Under the pieces are notes generated by a model, which had not been told where the DNA came from, searched no databases, and was given only the letters and a program-made list of their open reading frames with translations. Positions 44,710 to 56,969 of a stretch of 64,000 bases of DNA are shown piece after piece. Numbering within the stretch: the first letter of the stretch is position 1; every line of letters starts with the position of its first letter. Position numbers and translations under genes: made by a program. Source of the stretch: Aquatica leii (taxonomy: Eukaryota > Arthropoda > Insecta > Coleoptera > Lampyridae); contig CM069432.1 in NCBI GenBank assembly GCA_035610365.1, positions 496,001 through 560,000 of the forward strand. The letters are read 5' to 3'.

Positions 44710-47700
44710 CATGTCTCAAACAATGCAATCAAACCGTTGCCAAAAGTGCAATCAACGGTATGGGTATAAGTTGTACCTCCAAATTTTGAAAGTAAATTTC
44801 CATGGTCAACCTTACTACAAGCAGTTTGAAGTCGCAGCTACAGCTAATGGTTAGAGTAACAAACAGAAAGCGACGTCTTTAATAGTGTCCTTACGTGGAA
44901 AAGCCCTTGGAATCTTGCAGACTGTTCCGATCCACCTACAAGAAAATTAGGAACTATTAATTTCACGTTTAGAAATAACATATGGAGATGCTCATATTCA
45001 ACAAGTGTACCAAGCTCAAATTATAAATCGGATTTAGAAAGCTGCCGAAAGTCTTCAACAGTTTGAGGCTGACATCACCAGATTAACACGGCTTGCATAT
45101 CCTACAGCACCAGATAACTTCTAGGAGCAGTTAGCTATTCAAACTTTTATAGACGGACTCCGAGACAACGAAACGCAGCAGACTCTCCGGTTAGCTCGAC
45201 CGAAGACGTTGGATGACGCTTTAGTGCATGCGTTGGAGTTTGAAGCAGCAAAACAAGCATTGCAACAAGGCAGTCATTAGCTCCGTTGTGCTGCAGAAGT
45301 ACCCGCGCAGACACTAGAAAGCATCGAAAGATAGCGCAACAAATACATCGTACTAAACCCAAGAAGAAGACAAAAACAGCGCTCTAAAGTTTAGAACAAG
45401 TTGACCAAAAGAGACAAAAGATAGTTTCATCAAATGGCATCACCGATGAAGTAATTGCAGAGCATTTATCTCGATAGCAGGATCAATGGAAGACTGCTCA
45501 ATTACTGGTTGACACGGGAGCGACAAAAACCATCACTCGTCCTGACATGTTATTCGAAAACGAGAAGGCATCACCAGTAACAGTACGACTTCTAACGGCG
45601 ATAGGCGAAGAAATACCTACTCACGGACAAGTACAAGTGACCATTGGTTTAGAAAAGAGAGTACTCGACCATCACGTACTGGTAGCCGACATCACGTAAA
45701 AAGTTATTATGGAAATGGACGTTATAAAGAAGTATGTGTTCCATTTGGATAAGAAAAACGATGTCCTGAAGACAATAAAGAAATTCATTTTTATTTGTCA
45801 GAAAAGACAACTGTGCGAGTTTTATTGAGTGACTTTGCCTGTGAGAACTTAAAGTGTGGTAATAGCACGCCTGGATGGAAATCTCCGGGAAGGCCTTTTT
45901 CTTGCGATTGGCCATTGGAGGACGACTTAGTTAAAAAGGAACTACTCGTTGGCAGAAGGATATTAAATATCAACTCAGATCCAGTAACGTTGAAAAAAAA
46001 GACCGTGCTAGGCCAATCCACGTCAGTATCTCAAATTGTGAGAAGCGTGAAATCTAAAGAAGATACGTCGTCGAAGAAGTGCCCACAACATCTATTGGAC
46101 ATTCTTACCTCCAAATGCCAAAACCTCAGCCATAACCAATTGGCTAAAGTTAAAGTGTTGATCCAACAGTATCAAAATGTGTTCGCGCTAAAGAGTGATT
46201 CCAAAGGAAGAACTAACGAGATGAAACATAAAATTAATACCGGAGACGCTTGACCAATACGACAACGTCCACGTCGACTTACTTCCTTTGGCGAAAAGAA
46301 AAGAAACCGAACAAATAATTACGGACATGGAGAGGGAAGGCGCGATTGAACCTTCAAATAGCCCATATGCGTCTCCAGTGATACTCGTAAAGAAGAAAGA
46401 TGAACCAACGAGGTTTTGCGTAGACTACAGACAGCTAAACATCTACGCCGACTTCCTTTGGCAAAAAGAGAAGAAACCAAACAAATAATTACAGATATGG
46501 AGAGAGAAGGCGTGACTGAAACTTCAAATAGCCCCAGTTGTATTCGTAAAGAAGAAAGATACCGTGAATTGACGATACGTTAGACACCATGTCTGGATCC
46601 CTGGGGTTTTCCACGTTGGATTTTAAAAGTGGTTACCGGCAGGTAGAATTGCAACCCAAGGATAGTGGAAAAACAGCGTTTACGATTGGAACTGGTTTGT
46701 GGCAGTTTACTGTAATGCCCTTCGGCCTGTATAACGCTCCTGCAACGTTCGAGCGTTTGATGGAGACCACGTTGCGCGGACTGTCTTGTAAGACCTATGC
46801 AACGTGATCGTGGTTTGAAGGTCGTTCGCAGAACTCATAAACAACTTGAAAAAAGTGTTCCATCCCAAAATGTGCCACGTATTTAAGAAGAAAGTTGTAT
46901 CTAGAGATGGAGTAAAGGGTAACCCAGACAAAATCCAAACGGTGCAAGCATAACCAATATCAATCGAGAAACATCAGATCCGAAGTTTTCTTGGGTTGCG
47001 CACCTATTATAGACAATTTGTACCCGGATTTGCCAATATTGCCAAACTGTTGACGAAATTGACCGAAGAAAGAGCAGAATTTAAATGGAATGAAGACTAC
47101 GAAAATGCTTCTCCATCAATTAAAACAGGCTGTAGTCACTTCGCCGATTTTAAGTTATCCAAGAGAAGATGGAAAATTTATTTTGGATATCGACGCAAGC
47201 AATCTGGCCATAGACGCGTTCCTTTTGCAGGTTCAGGATGGACAAGGAAAAATCATTGCGTATTTTAGCAAAGTTTTTTCCAGGCCAGAAAGGAACTATT
47301 GCGTCACTAGGATCGAGCTGTTAGCAATCGTCAAGTCCATAGAACATTTCAACAAATATTTGTATGGACGAAAATTTTTACTGAGAACGAACCATACCGC
47401 TAAAAAATGGCTATTGCAGTTCCGTAACCCGGAAAGACAAATAGCAAAATAGATCGAAAGACTGCAAGAGTATGACTATGACACAGAACATCGTGTCGGA
47501 AGCAGTCATCGGAACGCTGATGCCTTGTCAAGAAGACCATGTCCGGCGTACTGCAGCCATTGTTCGCGACTTGAAGAAAAAGTCGAATGTCTCCGAAGAA
47601 CTGCTATAGTTAATGACGAGTGGGAAACTGAGCAGTTGCGTCGCAAACAAGAAAACGATCCTGAAATAAGACTACTCCTGGACTGGAAAGATAACATCCG

Positions 47701-49956
47701 ACGACCAACCTGGAAAGAAGTGAGTGTTTTGGACAGAAACATTAAAGCGTACTGGGCGCAGTAGAACTTTTTGATAACAGAAGACGGTTTTCTTAAACGA
47801 TTCCTAGAGAATGTCAAGAGGACGGAAAACAAGCTACAGTTGGTAGTGCCAAACAGCCAGGTGTCAAAAGTCTTGAAGCATCTATACGATGGTACATCAG
47901 AAGGACACTTTGACATAAAGAAGACATTAGGGAAAGTTCGAGCAAGATTCTACTGGGCGAACTGCAAAAAGGGCGTCACGAAATGGTGCCGTACTTTCAC
48001 GGTCTGCACATTAGGAAATGGTCCAGCGAAAAAACGCAAAGCAATAGAACGGAAGGAAACCCTTTAGAAAAATTAGCGACTGACATCGCAGGGCCATTCC
48101 CAGAATCTGATTCTGGAAACAAATACATCCTAGTAGCGATAAATTATTTCAGGAAATGAACGTAGACTTACGCGGTACCCAATCAAGAAGCAGCTATAGT
48201 CGTAGACGTATTAGTAAAAGAGTTTTTCTGCCCGTTTAAAGGTCCGTTAGAATTACACTCCAACCAAGTCCTCAACTTTAAGTTTGAGCTGTTTCAAGAA
48301 GTTTGCCGACTGTTGGGAATTAAGAAAACTAGGACGATGCCTCTCCATCCTTAATATGATGACATGGTTGAGCAGATGAATTGAACAATAGAAAAATACT
48401 TAGCCAAAATGTAATCCAAACACCAAAGAGACTGGGATCAGTACTTGCACATTTTCATAATGAGATACCGATTATCCGTTTACGAAAGCACAAGCTAAAC
48501 ACCATCCTGTGTCATACTCGGTCGCGAAAAACGACTGCCTTGGACCTCCAATTTGGACGAAGACCAAAAGAAGAAGTTGCTAGAGAAGACTACGTCAGCA
48601 AGCTAGACGAAGTTCTTGAGGAGGTCTGTAAAAACACACAAATTGCCAGCGACAGAATGAAGACCAGATATGACGTCAAGGCACAAAATGGTGGGTTTCA
48701 ACTTGGCGACGTGTTATGGCTGTATAATCACCAAAGAAGACGTAGTTTGCCGCCGAAGCTGCAAAGGCAATGGGAGGGCCCCTATGAAGTCGTGCAGCGT
48801 ATTAATGACGTCATTTATTGCATCCAAAGACAACCAAAAACCAAGCCAAAAGTGGTCCACATCGATGGTCTAGCCCCGTTTGCTGGCGATAATCACATTA
48901 CGCAAGTTCAGGTCGGAACCAGAGTAATAATTAGCAGAACTAGAAATCAAATCGAAGAAATGGACTTCGATAAGTATGAGCATATACAGAGGTTCTGGAA
49001 AGGCAAGATTTAGAGTTACAACCGAGGAACAACAAGACCTGTTCCAAACAGGAAAAGATTACGCCATCGCACATTGCGTGAGCGTAGATCTTGACATGTC
49101 CAGATGGGTTGCAGTAATATTTAAAAAGAAGTTTCGACGGCTAGATGAACTACGAAGACAGCAACCAGTGCGGCGGTCAAAAAAGTTTTAAAACTACGTG
49201 GTGACAGACGCTTCGTTTTCTATCTGGTCACCAAGAAATACTGACGTACCAAACCGTTATACGAAAATCTGTGGCGAACATTTTAGAAACTCAAGGAATA
49301 AATAGAGTTCCACAATATTAAGAAATTGGCAGGACCGAAGCTTGGTTGTGGTTTAGATCAATTGAATTCGAGGACAGTTCGAAACATGTTGGAGGTCGTT
49401 CAAGTGTTGGTTGGCAGTTACCAACCAAGACGAATATCAGATCAGGAAAAGTCCATTGACTGCTACTTTTATGGTCAAGGAAGTTTCCGAAATGGAGAGA
49501 GCTGCCTCTATCGCCACGATCCTTTCTACCGTTGTCACATCCAGTTTCGCGTTCTGGGACAGAACAGTCTTAAGAAGGGGGCAGTGAAACGTTCAGCTAC
49601 GAGAGCGTTTACGAATTTTTTTATCCACTTCTAGAACGTTTGGAAAGGCTGTAGAAAATTCTCGGGATAGATAACAGAAATATATAAAAACGATTCAAAG
49701 AGATGTTTAAATAAATAAGTGATTAACGCGTGTGTTTGAGATAAATATAACGGAGCATAACGTATGTGCTTTTAAAATAAACAAGTATCAGTTTTTAGAT
49801 AAACAGAAATTATCGGCGGACATTATTTTTCGAGTGATTGTAATACATAAATTAGTGTGGTTTTTTTTTCGTTTTTTAAGTTTTTTTAATTAGTTCGTGT
49901 AGTTATAAACGTTTAAATATTTTTTGTATAAATAAATTAGTTTTGAAATTCGTTGC
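44710..49956 (+). mobile_element. Gypsy-type LTR retrotransposon fossil with macro domain
   Basis: Parts in order: gag (~44780-45290), aspartic protease (~45500-45700), reverse transcriptase (~46280-46830, with a short internal duplication near 46440), RNase H (~47090-47450), integrase zinc finger (~47860-48010), integrase core remains (~48060-48380), integrase C-terminal region (~48480-48890), a macro domain (~49010-49420), a purine tract (GAAGGGGGCAG) and the 3' LTR (49584-~49956, starting TGAAACGTTC). No 5' LTR was found; the left side is cut at the 44175-44695 element. It is a fossil with many breaks, of middling age. Confidence 0.85.
49008..49420 (+). other. Macro domain (TARG1/OARD1-like) segment of the gypsy fossil
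   Basis: Between integrase and the 3' LTR the sequence encodes blocks of an ADP-ribose-binding macro domain: AIAHCVSVDLDMS, AVIFKKKF, FYLVTKKY, KPLYENLW and LGCGLDQLNS. The order and wording match the TARG1/OARD1 (C6orf130) branch, whose enzymes remove ADP-ribose from modified acidic residues and bind through a GCGLD loop. A second copy of the same element (55082-55500) carries the same segment in the same place, so it belongs to the element rather than being a nearby host gene. It is fossil here. Confidence 0.85.
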
Positions 49957-51024
49957 GGTATGTAGAAATTTAATTTATAAAACGTCACATTCTAAGTTTA
50001 AATTCCCATTTCTATGTTGAAATATAAAATGCAGAATACTGAAAGAAGTAGAAAATTATACAAAGAATACTAAAGGTATAGTTTCGTAGGGGATGCCAGA
50101 AAAGTAGTAGAATTTGGAATTCTATTAGCTGCTTTTACTTGAAACGTAATTATTTCTTATTCACATAAAACTTTATCAAAATTCGTAATTTGATATAGTA
50201 ATTATTAATTTACGTTTCTTGACTTCTAAGAAAAAATTGAATTAAAAGAATTTGGAGTCGAACTGAATTAGAAATGTAAATCCATACGTAATAAATGCAT
50301 GACCGTAAGTAGAATACAAATGGGGTGAACTGGACTTGTTGAATAATGCATATACCCATTTAACAATAACAATACCTTACAGCATTACATCTGTAAATGT
50401 AACCCCCTTTTTGTTTCACTTACACTGTTGTGTTATTTTAATAAAAGTGGCCCTCGATCAGCACACACGTGTGAGTAGCAACAAATAAACTTTCTCGCAT
50501 GCACTAACCAATAAAATGTAATAAACGAATTTATCTTGTTAATGTCAACAAGCGTAAACTGTTATAATGAAGTTGTTATACTTTTGCTTTATTAAGATCG
50601 TTTTTAATTATTAATGAGATTTATTGTAAGAAATTTGTGACGGTCTTCAGTGCCTTTTAGTTGCATTCATGTTTAAAATTACTTGACAAGTTGAATTTCT
50701 AGTTCAAAACATTTTAACGCTGACGGATTAAGAGATGAATGTCGTCAACAACATTTTTACTAATCAGATCAAATAATTTTGTTATTATCGTTTACAAGAA
50801 TCTGAACATTCTATATATTAGGAAAACGTTATTCCATTTATAGAAATGTAACATAGTTTTATTACTTTTTCCAACTCAATAGACGTTTTACAACTTCGGT
50901 AATATATTAATTGTTTTAACAACTTCCTGGTCATAAATTTTATAGAGATCTTTAAAAAAATGTTTTTTGTTAATATAAAATAGAAGTAGAAGTCTTTATG
51001 AGATTGGACCGTGACTATGCTAAA
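49957..51024. other. AT-rich spacer
   Basis: No gene or element recognised; AATAAA-like words and low-complexity DNA only. Confidence 0.5.
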
Positions 51025-51145
51025 ATCGAAGTGCCAACGTTTCGCCCACTTTCGTGAGGACTTCATCAAAGCGACAAAGTAATCAATAATGAAGAACCTC
51101 CAAAGAGTTAAGTAAACAAGTTGTTAACTAAACCAGATTTTAAAC
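51025..51145 (-). repeat. PLE terminal-repeat relic with hammerhead core
   Basis: On the reverse strand: ttgatgaagtcctcacgaaa, gtgggcgaaacgttggcac, preceded by gttaactta/aagttgtt-like words of the 290-bp repeat. The GAAAC and GTGGGC parts are intact, whereas the first core block has changed (TTGATGA). It is a solo scrap of the 24382 family. Confidence 0.7.
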
Positions 51146-51423
51146 TTAAAAGAAGTAACTTATAAAGTAGACAATTTCATACAAGAACGTTTCGACACAA
51201 CGACGATTGGGCGCGAGACTGTTTGTTTGGGGTTTTAAAAATACTGCTTGTCATTATTAGATTTTTATTTTGTTTTGTAAAATACTAAAACCTATTTAAA
51301 TGTAAATAATTTTTTAAACGAGTGATGTACGAAGAATTCATTTTTGTTTCTTATTTCTTCAGTTCTCCAACTTTCTATCATTCCCATTTGTGTTCAGTTT
51401 TTTTCTGTTTGTCAGAGAAGGGA

Positions 51424-51788
51424 GTTTTGCGAGTCAACGACCAACCTGAGAAGAAGTGAGTGCTTTAGTTAGAAACATCAAAGCGTACTGGGCGCAGTGG
51501 GACTTTTTAATATTAGAAAACGGTCTTCTATCCCTAGAAACTGTCGAGAGCACAGAAAACAAACTACAGTTGGTAATGCCAAAGAACTGAGTGTCACAAG
51601 TGTTAAAACATCTCCACAATGGTACATCCGGAAGACACTTTGACATAAAGAAGACATTAGGGAAAGTTCGAGCAAGATTCTACTGGGCCAACTGCAAAAA
51701 GGGCGTCACGAAATGGTGCCGTACTTTCACGGTCTGTTAGGAAATGGTCCAGCGAAAAAACGCAAAGCAATACAACGGAAGGAAACTT
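51424..51788 (+). mobile_element. Gypsy integrase fragment (same family as 44710)
   Basis: This matches 47700-48060 of the larger fossil, with near-identity over the last ~130 bp (gacataaagaagacattagg, tactgggccaactgcaaaaa, acggaaggaaac). No flanking LTR. It is a short isolated fossil piece. Confidence 0.8.
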
Positions 51789-53698
51789 GTTACAGTGTTG
51801 CAATAAATTAAAAAAACTATTGGATTAACCCATAGTAATTTACTTGTTATTCAGTTTTTTTCTGTCCTGTAAAATTTACGTTCAGTGACTTATGTTGTTT
51901 TTGAAACGAACGATTCATTTATAATACACGTCAAATAAATGCAAACTTAAAAGTGATCCATATTGAAACTCCATAGTTGCTTTTTGGCATTTTGCTAAAC
52001 TTCAAAGCTGAGTTTACTTAAAAAAGCTAAGTGCGCAATTCAGGATGAAAGACGATAGTCCTTTACAATTTTTTTAAAACTCGTTTACAGGATTATTATA
52101 AAAATGACTTCAACCCAAACATATTCTTGAAACACAAGATTCATTCGGTACTATCAAATTCATGTAAACGCGAAAGGATTAAAGGGAAAAGGAAACAATA
52201 GCGATAAATTACTTTTTTTTCTAATGTTCGTTTAGCTACTACTACAGAAAACATTTTATTTGTAATTGTAACTATGTATTAACGTATCCAAAAAACTACG
52301 CCACTGCGTTCTATAAAAAATAGGGTGTTATTAAAGAAGCTTTTAGAAAACCCCAGGTGCTTCTTTTGTCGGTCATCCCCTACATCAACAACTTCGTCAC
52401 ATATTTCATTTGCCATAATATCAACCACGATACATTTATTCATAAACAAAAAACGTACATAATCAAAATTATCATTAACACGAAAAAGAAGTAGGCGGCA
52501 ATTCACCACATAAATAAAATTATGAAGAAGACCTACCGCGAGTTATCATTAACAAAGAAACTTCTAAATTGATAATGTCAAAAGCAATCAATAGTCAAAT
52601 GCCATTAATAAATAATTCTAAGTAACAAGATAAAAAAAGATTGTTACTGACACCCTTAACGAGTGCCAGTGGAAAAACTAGATAAGCTACAATTAAAAAT
52701 CAATAAATAAATCACAATTATCTGATTATTGCTTGTCGTTGTTGAAATATTTCTGTTGCTTTGTGAAAGTGCAGTTACAATATTTTTTAATGGGTATTTG
52801 TTGCACCTGTGTTGCCACAGGCTAAAAGTACAAGTAATAAAATCTTTTTAGCTTATCCATAAAACTTTTAATTTCTCGTATAAAAACATGAAGGAAGTTA
52901 TTCGTTTGTTATATTACTAAAAATTTCCTATTAATAAATTTTTCTTATTAACACTTCGACGAGTTCCGATTGCAATGAAGGTACGGTTACGCGCTAATTC
53001 GATTTTAATTAAACTTTAATTATCGATAATTTATATCTACGCCACTGATGTTGAAACGTATAATTCATAGTCTATGCTACGTATCTGAATCATGTCGGCA
53101 GGGTCCACAAAAGCTGATGATGGGTTGTACTGTGAATTCATCTAATAAGCCCTCTCATTTGTTAATATTACCTGAATAACCCGACATTCGCTTCTGTACT
53201 AAAACCACTTCTAACAAAGAACGTAAGCGTGGAGGTCCACAGACTCGACAATGGCAGGTTGAATAAAAATGTTTCGTGACTTTTTTTTATTTTTTGTGAA
53301 GATTTATCTTTTTCAATCTAATTAAATACTTAAAAATGTAAACTACTTTAACTGCACTTAACGTTATTTTAATTATAACAATAATTAGGTGTTATTGCAA
53401 ATTTGCTAAGGTAAAACTAAGCAATACCATAAGTATAGACATCATTTGATGATTGTTAATGAACTAATTATACTTAAGCTGTAAGTCTATTATAAAACAG
53501 TTTGGCAAAAGTACTTTCGCTTTCTAATTTGATGAAATACCAATAATTTTTGAATAAAAAAATAAATTAAGAATCGTTGGATGGATTACATGACAGCAAT
53601 TTGGCAAAGCGTCAAAACTTCCGATGCAAACTTTATGTTGCAGTCAAATACATACTTTCAAAATCGTTATAACAGAAGACAGGTAATTTCCAATATAT
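51789..53698. other. AT-rich spacer
   Basis: Reverse frame 52279-52509 (MVNCRLLLFRVNDNF...) has no family I recognise. Otherwise only AT-rich DNA up to the LTR at 53699. Confidence 0.45.
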
Positions 53699-56101
53699 TG
53701 AAACGTTCTCAAGTTCGAGAGCCTTCACGAAGTTTTTATCCATTTCCAGAACGTTCACCGAAAGATATAGAAAATTCGCGAACGTTTGGCCAAAATGTAT
53801 ATATGCCCTACAAACAAATCACAGGTCAGTTATTTCAGTAATTCGAAGTCGTGTTAAGAAGATTGTTCAAATTTAAATAAATAAGCGATTAACGCGTGTC
53901 GAAATAAATACGACGAATTAAAATAATGCGTGACTTTAATGTAAACAATAAGTGTTAAACTAAAGTTATCCGCGGATAAGTGTTCTTATTAAATATCCTT
54001 AGATTTAATTAGTTTGGTATTATAGACGATTTGTACCCAGATTTGCCAATATTGCGAAACCTTTGATGAAACTGACGGAAGAAAGAGCAGAATTTAGTTG
54101 GAATGAAGACTGCGAAAATACTTCTATCAACTAAAAAAGGCCCTAGTCACTTCACCAATTTTGAGTTATCCCAGAGAAGATAGAAAATTTGTTTTGGATA
54201 CCGGCGCAAACAATCTGGTCCTTTCTCAGGTTCAAGATGGACAAGAAAAAATTATCGCGTATTTTTGCAAGGTTTTGTCCAGGCCAGAAAGGAATTCTTA
54301 AGTGACAAATATTTGGATGGACGAAAATTCTTACTGAGAACGGACCACGCCGCTTTAAAATGGTTATTGCAGTTCCGTAAAGCGGAAGGACAAGTGGCAA
54401 GATGGATCCAGAGACTGCAAGAGTATAACCATGACACAGAACACCGTGACGGAAGCAGTCATCAAAACGCTGATGCCTTGTCGAAAAGACCATGTCCGGC
54501 AGACTGCAGCTATTGTTCGCAACTTGAAGAAAAAATTGAATCCCTCCGAAGAAATGCTATGGTTGATGACAAGTGGGAATCCGAGCAGTTGCGTCGCAAA
54601 CAAGAAAACGATCCAGAAATAAGACTACTCCTGGACTGGAAAGAAAATGGTCGACGACCAACCTAGAAGGAAGTGAGTGCTTGGAGAGAAACATCAAAAC
54701 TGGGATCAGTACTTGCACTTTTTCCTAATGGCATACCGATTATCCGTTCACAAAAGCACATGCCAAACTCCATCTTGTGTGAAACTCAGTCGCGAAATAC
54801 GACTGCCAAAGGAGACGTGGTTTGTCGCCGAAGCTGCAAAGGCAATGAGAGGGCCCTCATGAAGTCGTGCAGCGCATTAATGACGTTATGTATCGCATCC
54901 GAAAACTACCCAGAGGCAAGCCAAAAGTGGTCCACGTCGATCGTCTAGCCCCGTTTGCGGGCGATAACCACAATATGCAGGTTCAGGTCCGAACCAGAAT
55001 AATAACTAGCAAAACCAGATAAGAAATCGAAGGAATGGAGTTCGATAAGTTTATGAGCCTATACGAAGGTTCGGAAAAGCTAGGTGTGAAGTTACCACCG
55101 AGAAACAACAAGACCTGTTCCAAACACAAAAAGGTTACGCCATCGCACATTGCGTGAGCGAAGATCTGGACATGTCCAGAGGGGTTGCAGTCGTATTTAA
55201 AAAGAAGTTTGGGCAACTAAATAAACTACGAAGACAGCAACCGGCAGTCGGAAAAGTTTTAAAAGTACTTGGTGACAAACGCTTCTTTTTCTACCTGGTC
55301 ACCAAGAAATACTCACGTACCAAGCCGTTATACGAAAGTCTGTAGCGAGCGTTATGGAATCCCAAGAGAAAAATAGAGTTCTACAATATTAAAAAACTGG
55401 TAGTACCTAAGCTTGATTGTGGCTTAGAACAACTGAATTGGAAGACAGTTCGAAACATCTTGGAGGTCGTCTTCCGAGGAACATGCGTTCAAGTGTTGGT
55501 CTGTAGTTACCAACCAAGGAGAATATCGGGCCAGGAAAAGTTCATTGACTATTACCTTTATGGTCAAGGAAGTTGCCGAAATGGAGCTGCGACTATCGCC
55601 ACGATCATTTCTACCGGTGTCGCATCCAGTTTCCTGTTCTGGAACGGAACAGTCTTAAGAAAGGGGCAGTGAAACGTTCAAGAAATTATTCTCAAGTTCG
55701 AAACCCTTCACAAAGTTTTATCTATTTCCAGAACGTTCACCGAAAGATATAGAAAATTTTCGAACGTTTGGCCAAAATGTATAAACGCGGTACAATCATA
55801 TCATAAGTCAGTTATTTCAGTAATTTGAAATCAGCAGTGTTAAGAAGATTATTTAAGTTTAAATAAATAAGTGATTAAAGCGTGTCGAGATAAATACGAC
55901 GAATTAAAATCGTTCGTGAGTTTAATGTAAGCAATAAGTGTTAAACTAAAATTATCCGCGGACTATATCTTTCGTTCGTGTGATAGTGCTATATAAATTA
56001 GTGTAAGCGTTTTTATTAAATATCCTTAAATTTAATTAGTTCGGTTAGTTATAAACGTGTACATATTTTGAGTTCACATAAATTAGTTTTAAAATCGTTA
56101 C
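53699..56101 (+). mobile_element. Gypsy-type LTR retrotransposon fossil, internally deleted, with macro domain
   Basis: The left LTR starts TGAAACGTTCTCAAG at 53699 and runs to about 54013, where it is cut short. The right LTR is 55670-56101. Both are flanked by TATAT (53694-53698 and 56102-56106), a possible target duplication, though low-complexity. The interior has lost gag, protease and most RT and keeps the RT/RNase H part (~54015-54490), the linker to integrase (~54500-54670), the integrase C-terminal region (~54690-54970) and the macro domain (~55082-55500). LTR divergence is roughly 10 percent. Same family as 44710-49956; several breaks. Confidence 0.85.
55082..55500 (+). other. Macro domain (TARG1/OARD1-like) segment, second copy
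   Basis: The best-preserved macro stretch in the window: AIAHCVSEDLDMSRGVAVVF, FKKKFGQLNKLRRQQ, VGKVLKVLGDKRFFFYLVTK, KYSRTKPLYESL, followed by a DCGLEQLNWKTVRNILEVVF block. The residue order fits the TARG1/OARD1 branch of macro domains, including the C-x-LD/E-x-LxW loop. It lies between integrase and the right LTR, as in the copy at 49008. Confidence 0.88.
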
Positions 56102-56119
56102 TATATGTACTATAAAAAA

Positions 56120-56300
56120 AGTTGATTACCTAACTCTGTAGTGATTCCTTGTTTGATTATTCTTTACTTCTTTCAGTTTTAGATTTTTTCACGCCCTGAT
56201 GAAGCCTTTTACAAAAATGAGCGAAATGTGGGCAACTTCGGTTACAACATCAACACGGTTCAAACCCGAAAGACGTTTTAATCTTAGTAAGGTGTTAAGT
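56120..56300 (+). repeat. PLE terminal-repeat relic with hammerhead core
   Basis: gttgattacctaactctgta, a shortened middle, then ACGCC-CTGATGA (56196-56202), a stem II remnant, GAAAT, GTGGGC, cttcggttacaac and cacggttcaaacccgaaag. GCC can still pair with GGC for stem I; stem II is degraded (AGCCTTTT/ATGAGC). A solo relic of the 24382 family, directly behind the gypsy LTR. Confidence 0.75.
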
Positions 56301-56329
56301 GTTTTTCTTTAATATTTTAAAGAAAACGT

Positions 56330-56930
56330 AAGAAGAACTGATCCTAGTACAGTACACTTATTGTCGTTAATCAAATTACAGGGGACATAGAAGAAGGGGA
56401 AAGACGAATATCCGAAGATTGTAGTATTTACCATTCTGAACCACCTCGAATGGTTTGAGAAGCACTAGAATCAAGGAAACCGAAGAAAGAAAAATCTTAA
56501 ACAGTAACCTTTAAGGTATGGACGCTCGTCATCACAAACACTAACAAATATAAATTCCAAAATACATTGTTTGTCAAGTCAAGAATAGAATCCGAGTTTA
56601 AAGATAATGTAGAATTGTTGACTCGGTCCGTAGACTCGCGATTTAGTTTTCCGTAGCTGTACTGCATGTAGGAAAATTGCGATGACTGACGCCTGTTTGT
56701 CCACAGTCAAAACAGTAAAGAATTGTACGTTTGTCACAATTCGGATAAGTATGTTCATCTGGCGACAATTCCAACAAATAACGCGAAGGGAAGAGCCTAA
56801 ATACCTCGTCGAGAAGAATTATAAACCAAAGGAGCCCGGACAGAACGATTCTTAGAAGCAGAAGCAATAGAGGAAATCGATGTGTCACAAACACATGCTA
56901 ACGCAAGTTCCAACAATAGAGTGGTTCACC
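56330..56930 (-). mobile_element. LTR retrotransposon gag fossil with paired zinc-knuckle-like motif
   Basis: The reverse strand reads HTYPNCDKRTILYCFDCGQT followed by GVSHRNFPTC, a pattern (two Cys-rich knuckles, the second introduced by ..KR.IfC..CG) known from gag of several insect gypsy-type elements. Other parts are absent or unrecognisable, and there is no LTR. Broken. Confidence 0.6.
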
Positions 56931-56969
56931 GAGAATGAGGTGGTTTGTAGTTGCCCACTAAAAATTCCT

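Noticed and set aside
53095-53130. Hammerhead-like word CTGATGATGGG
   Set aside because: No GAAA block or pairing stems follow at the right distance.
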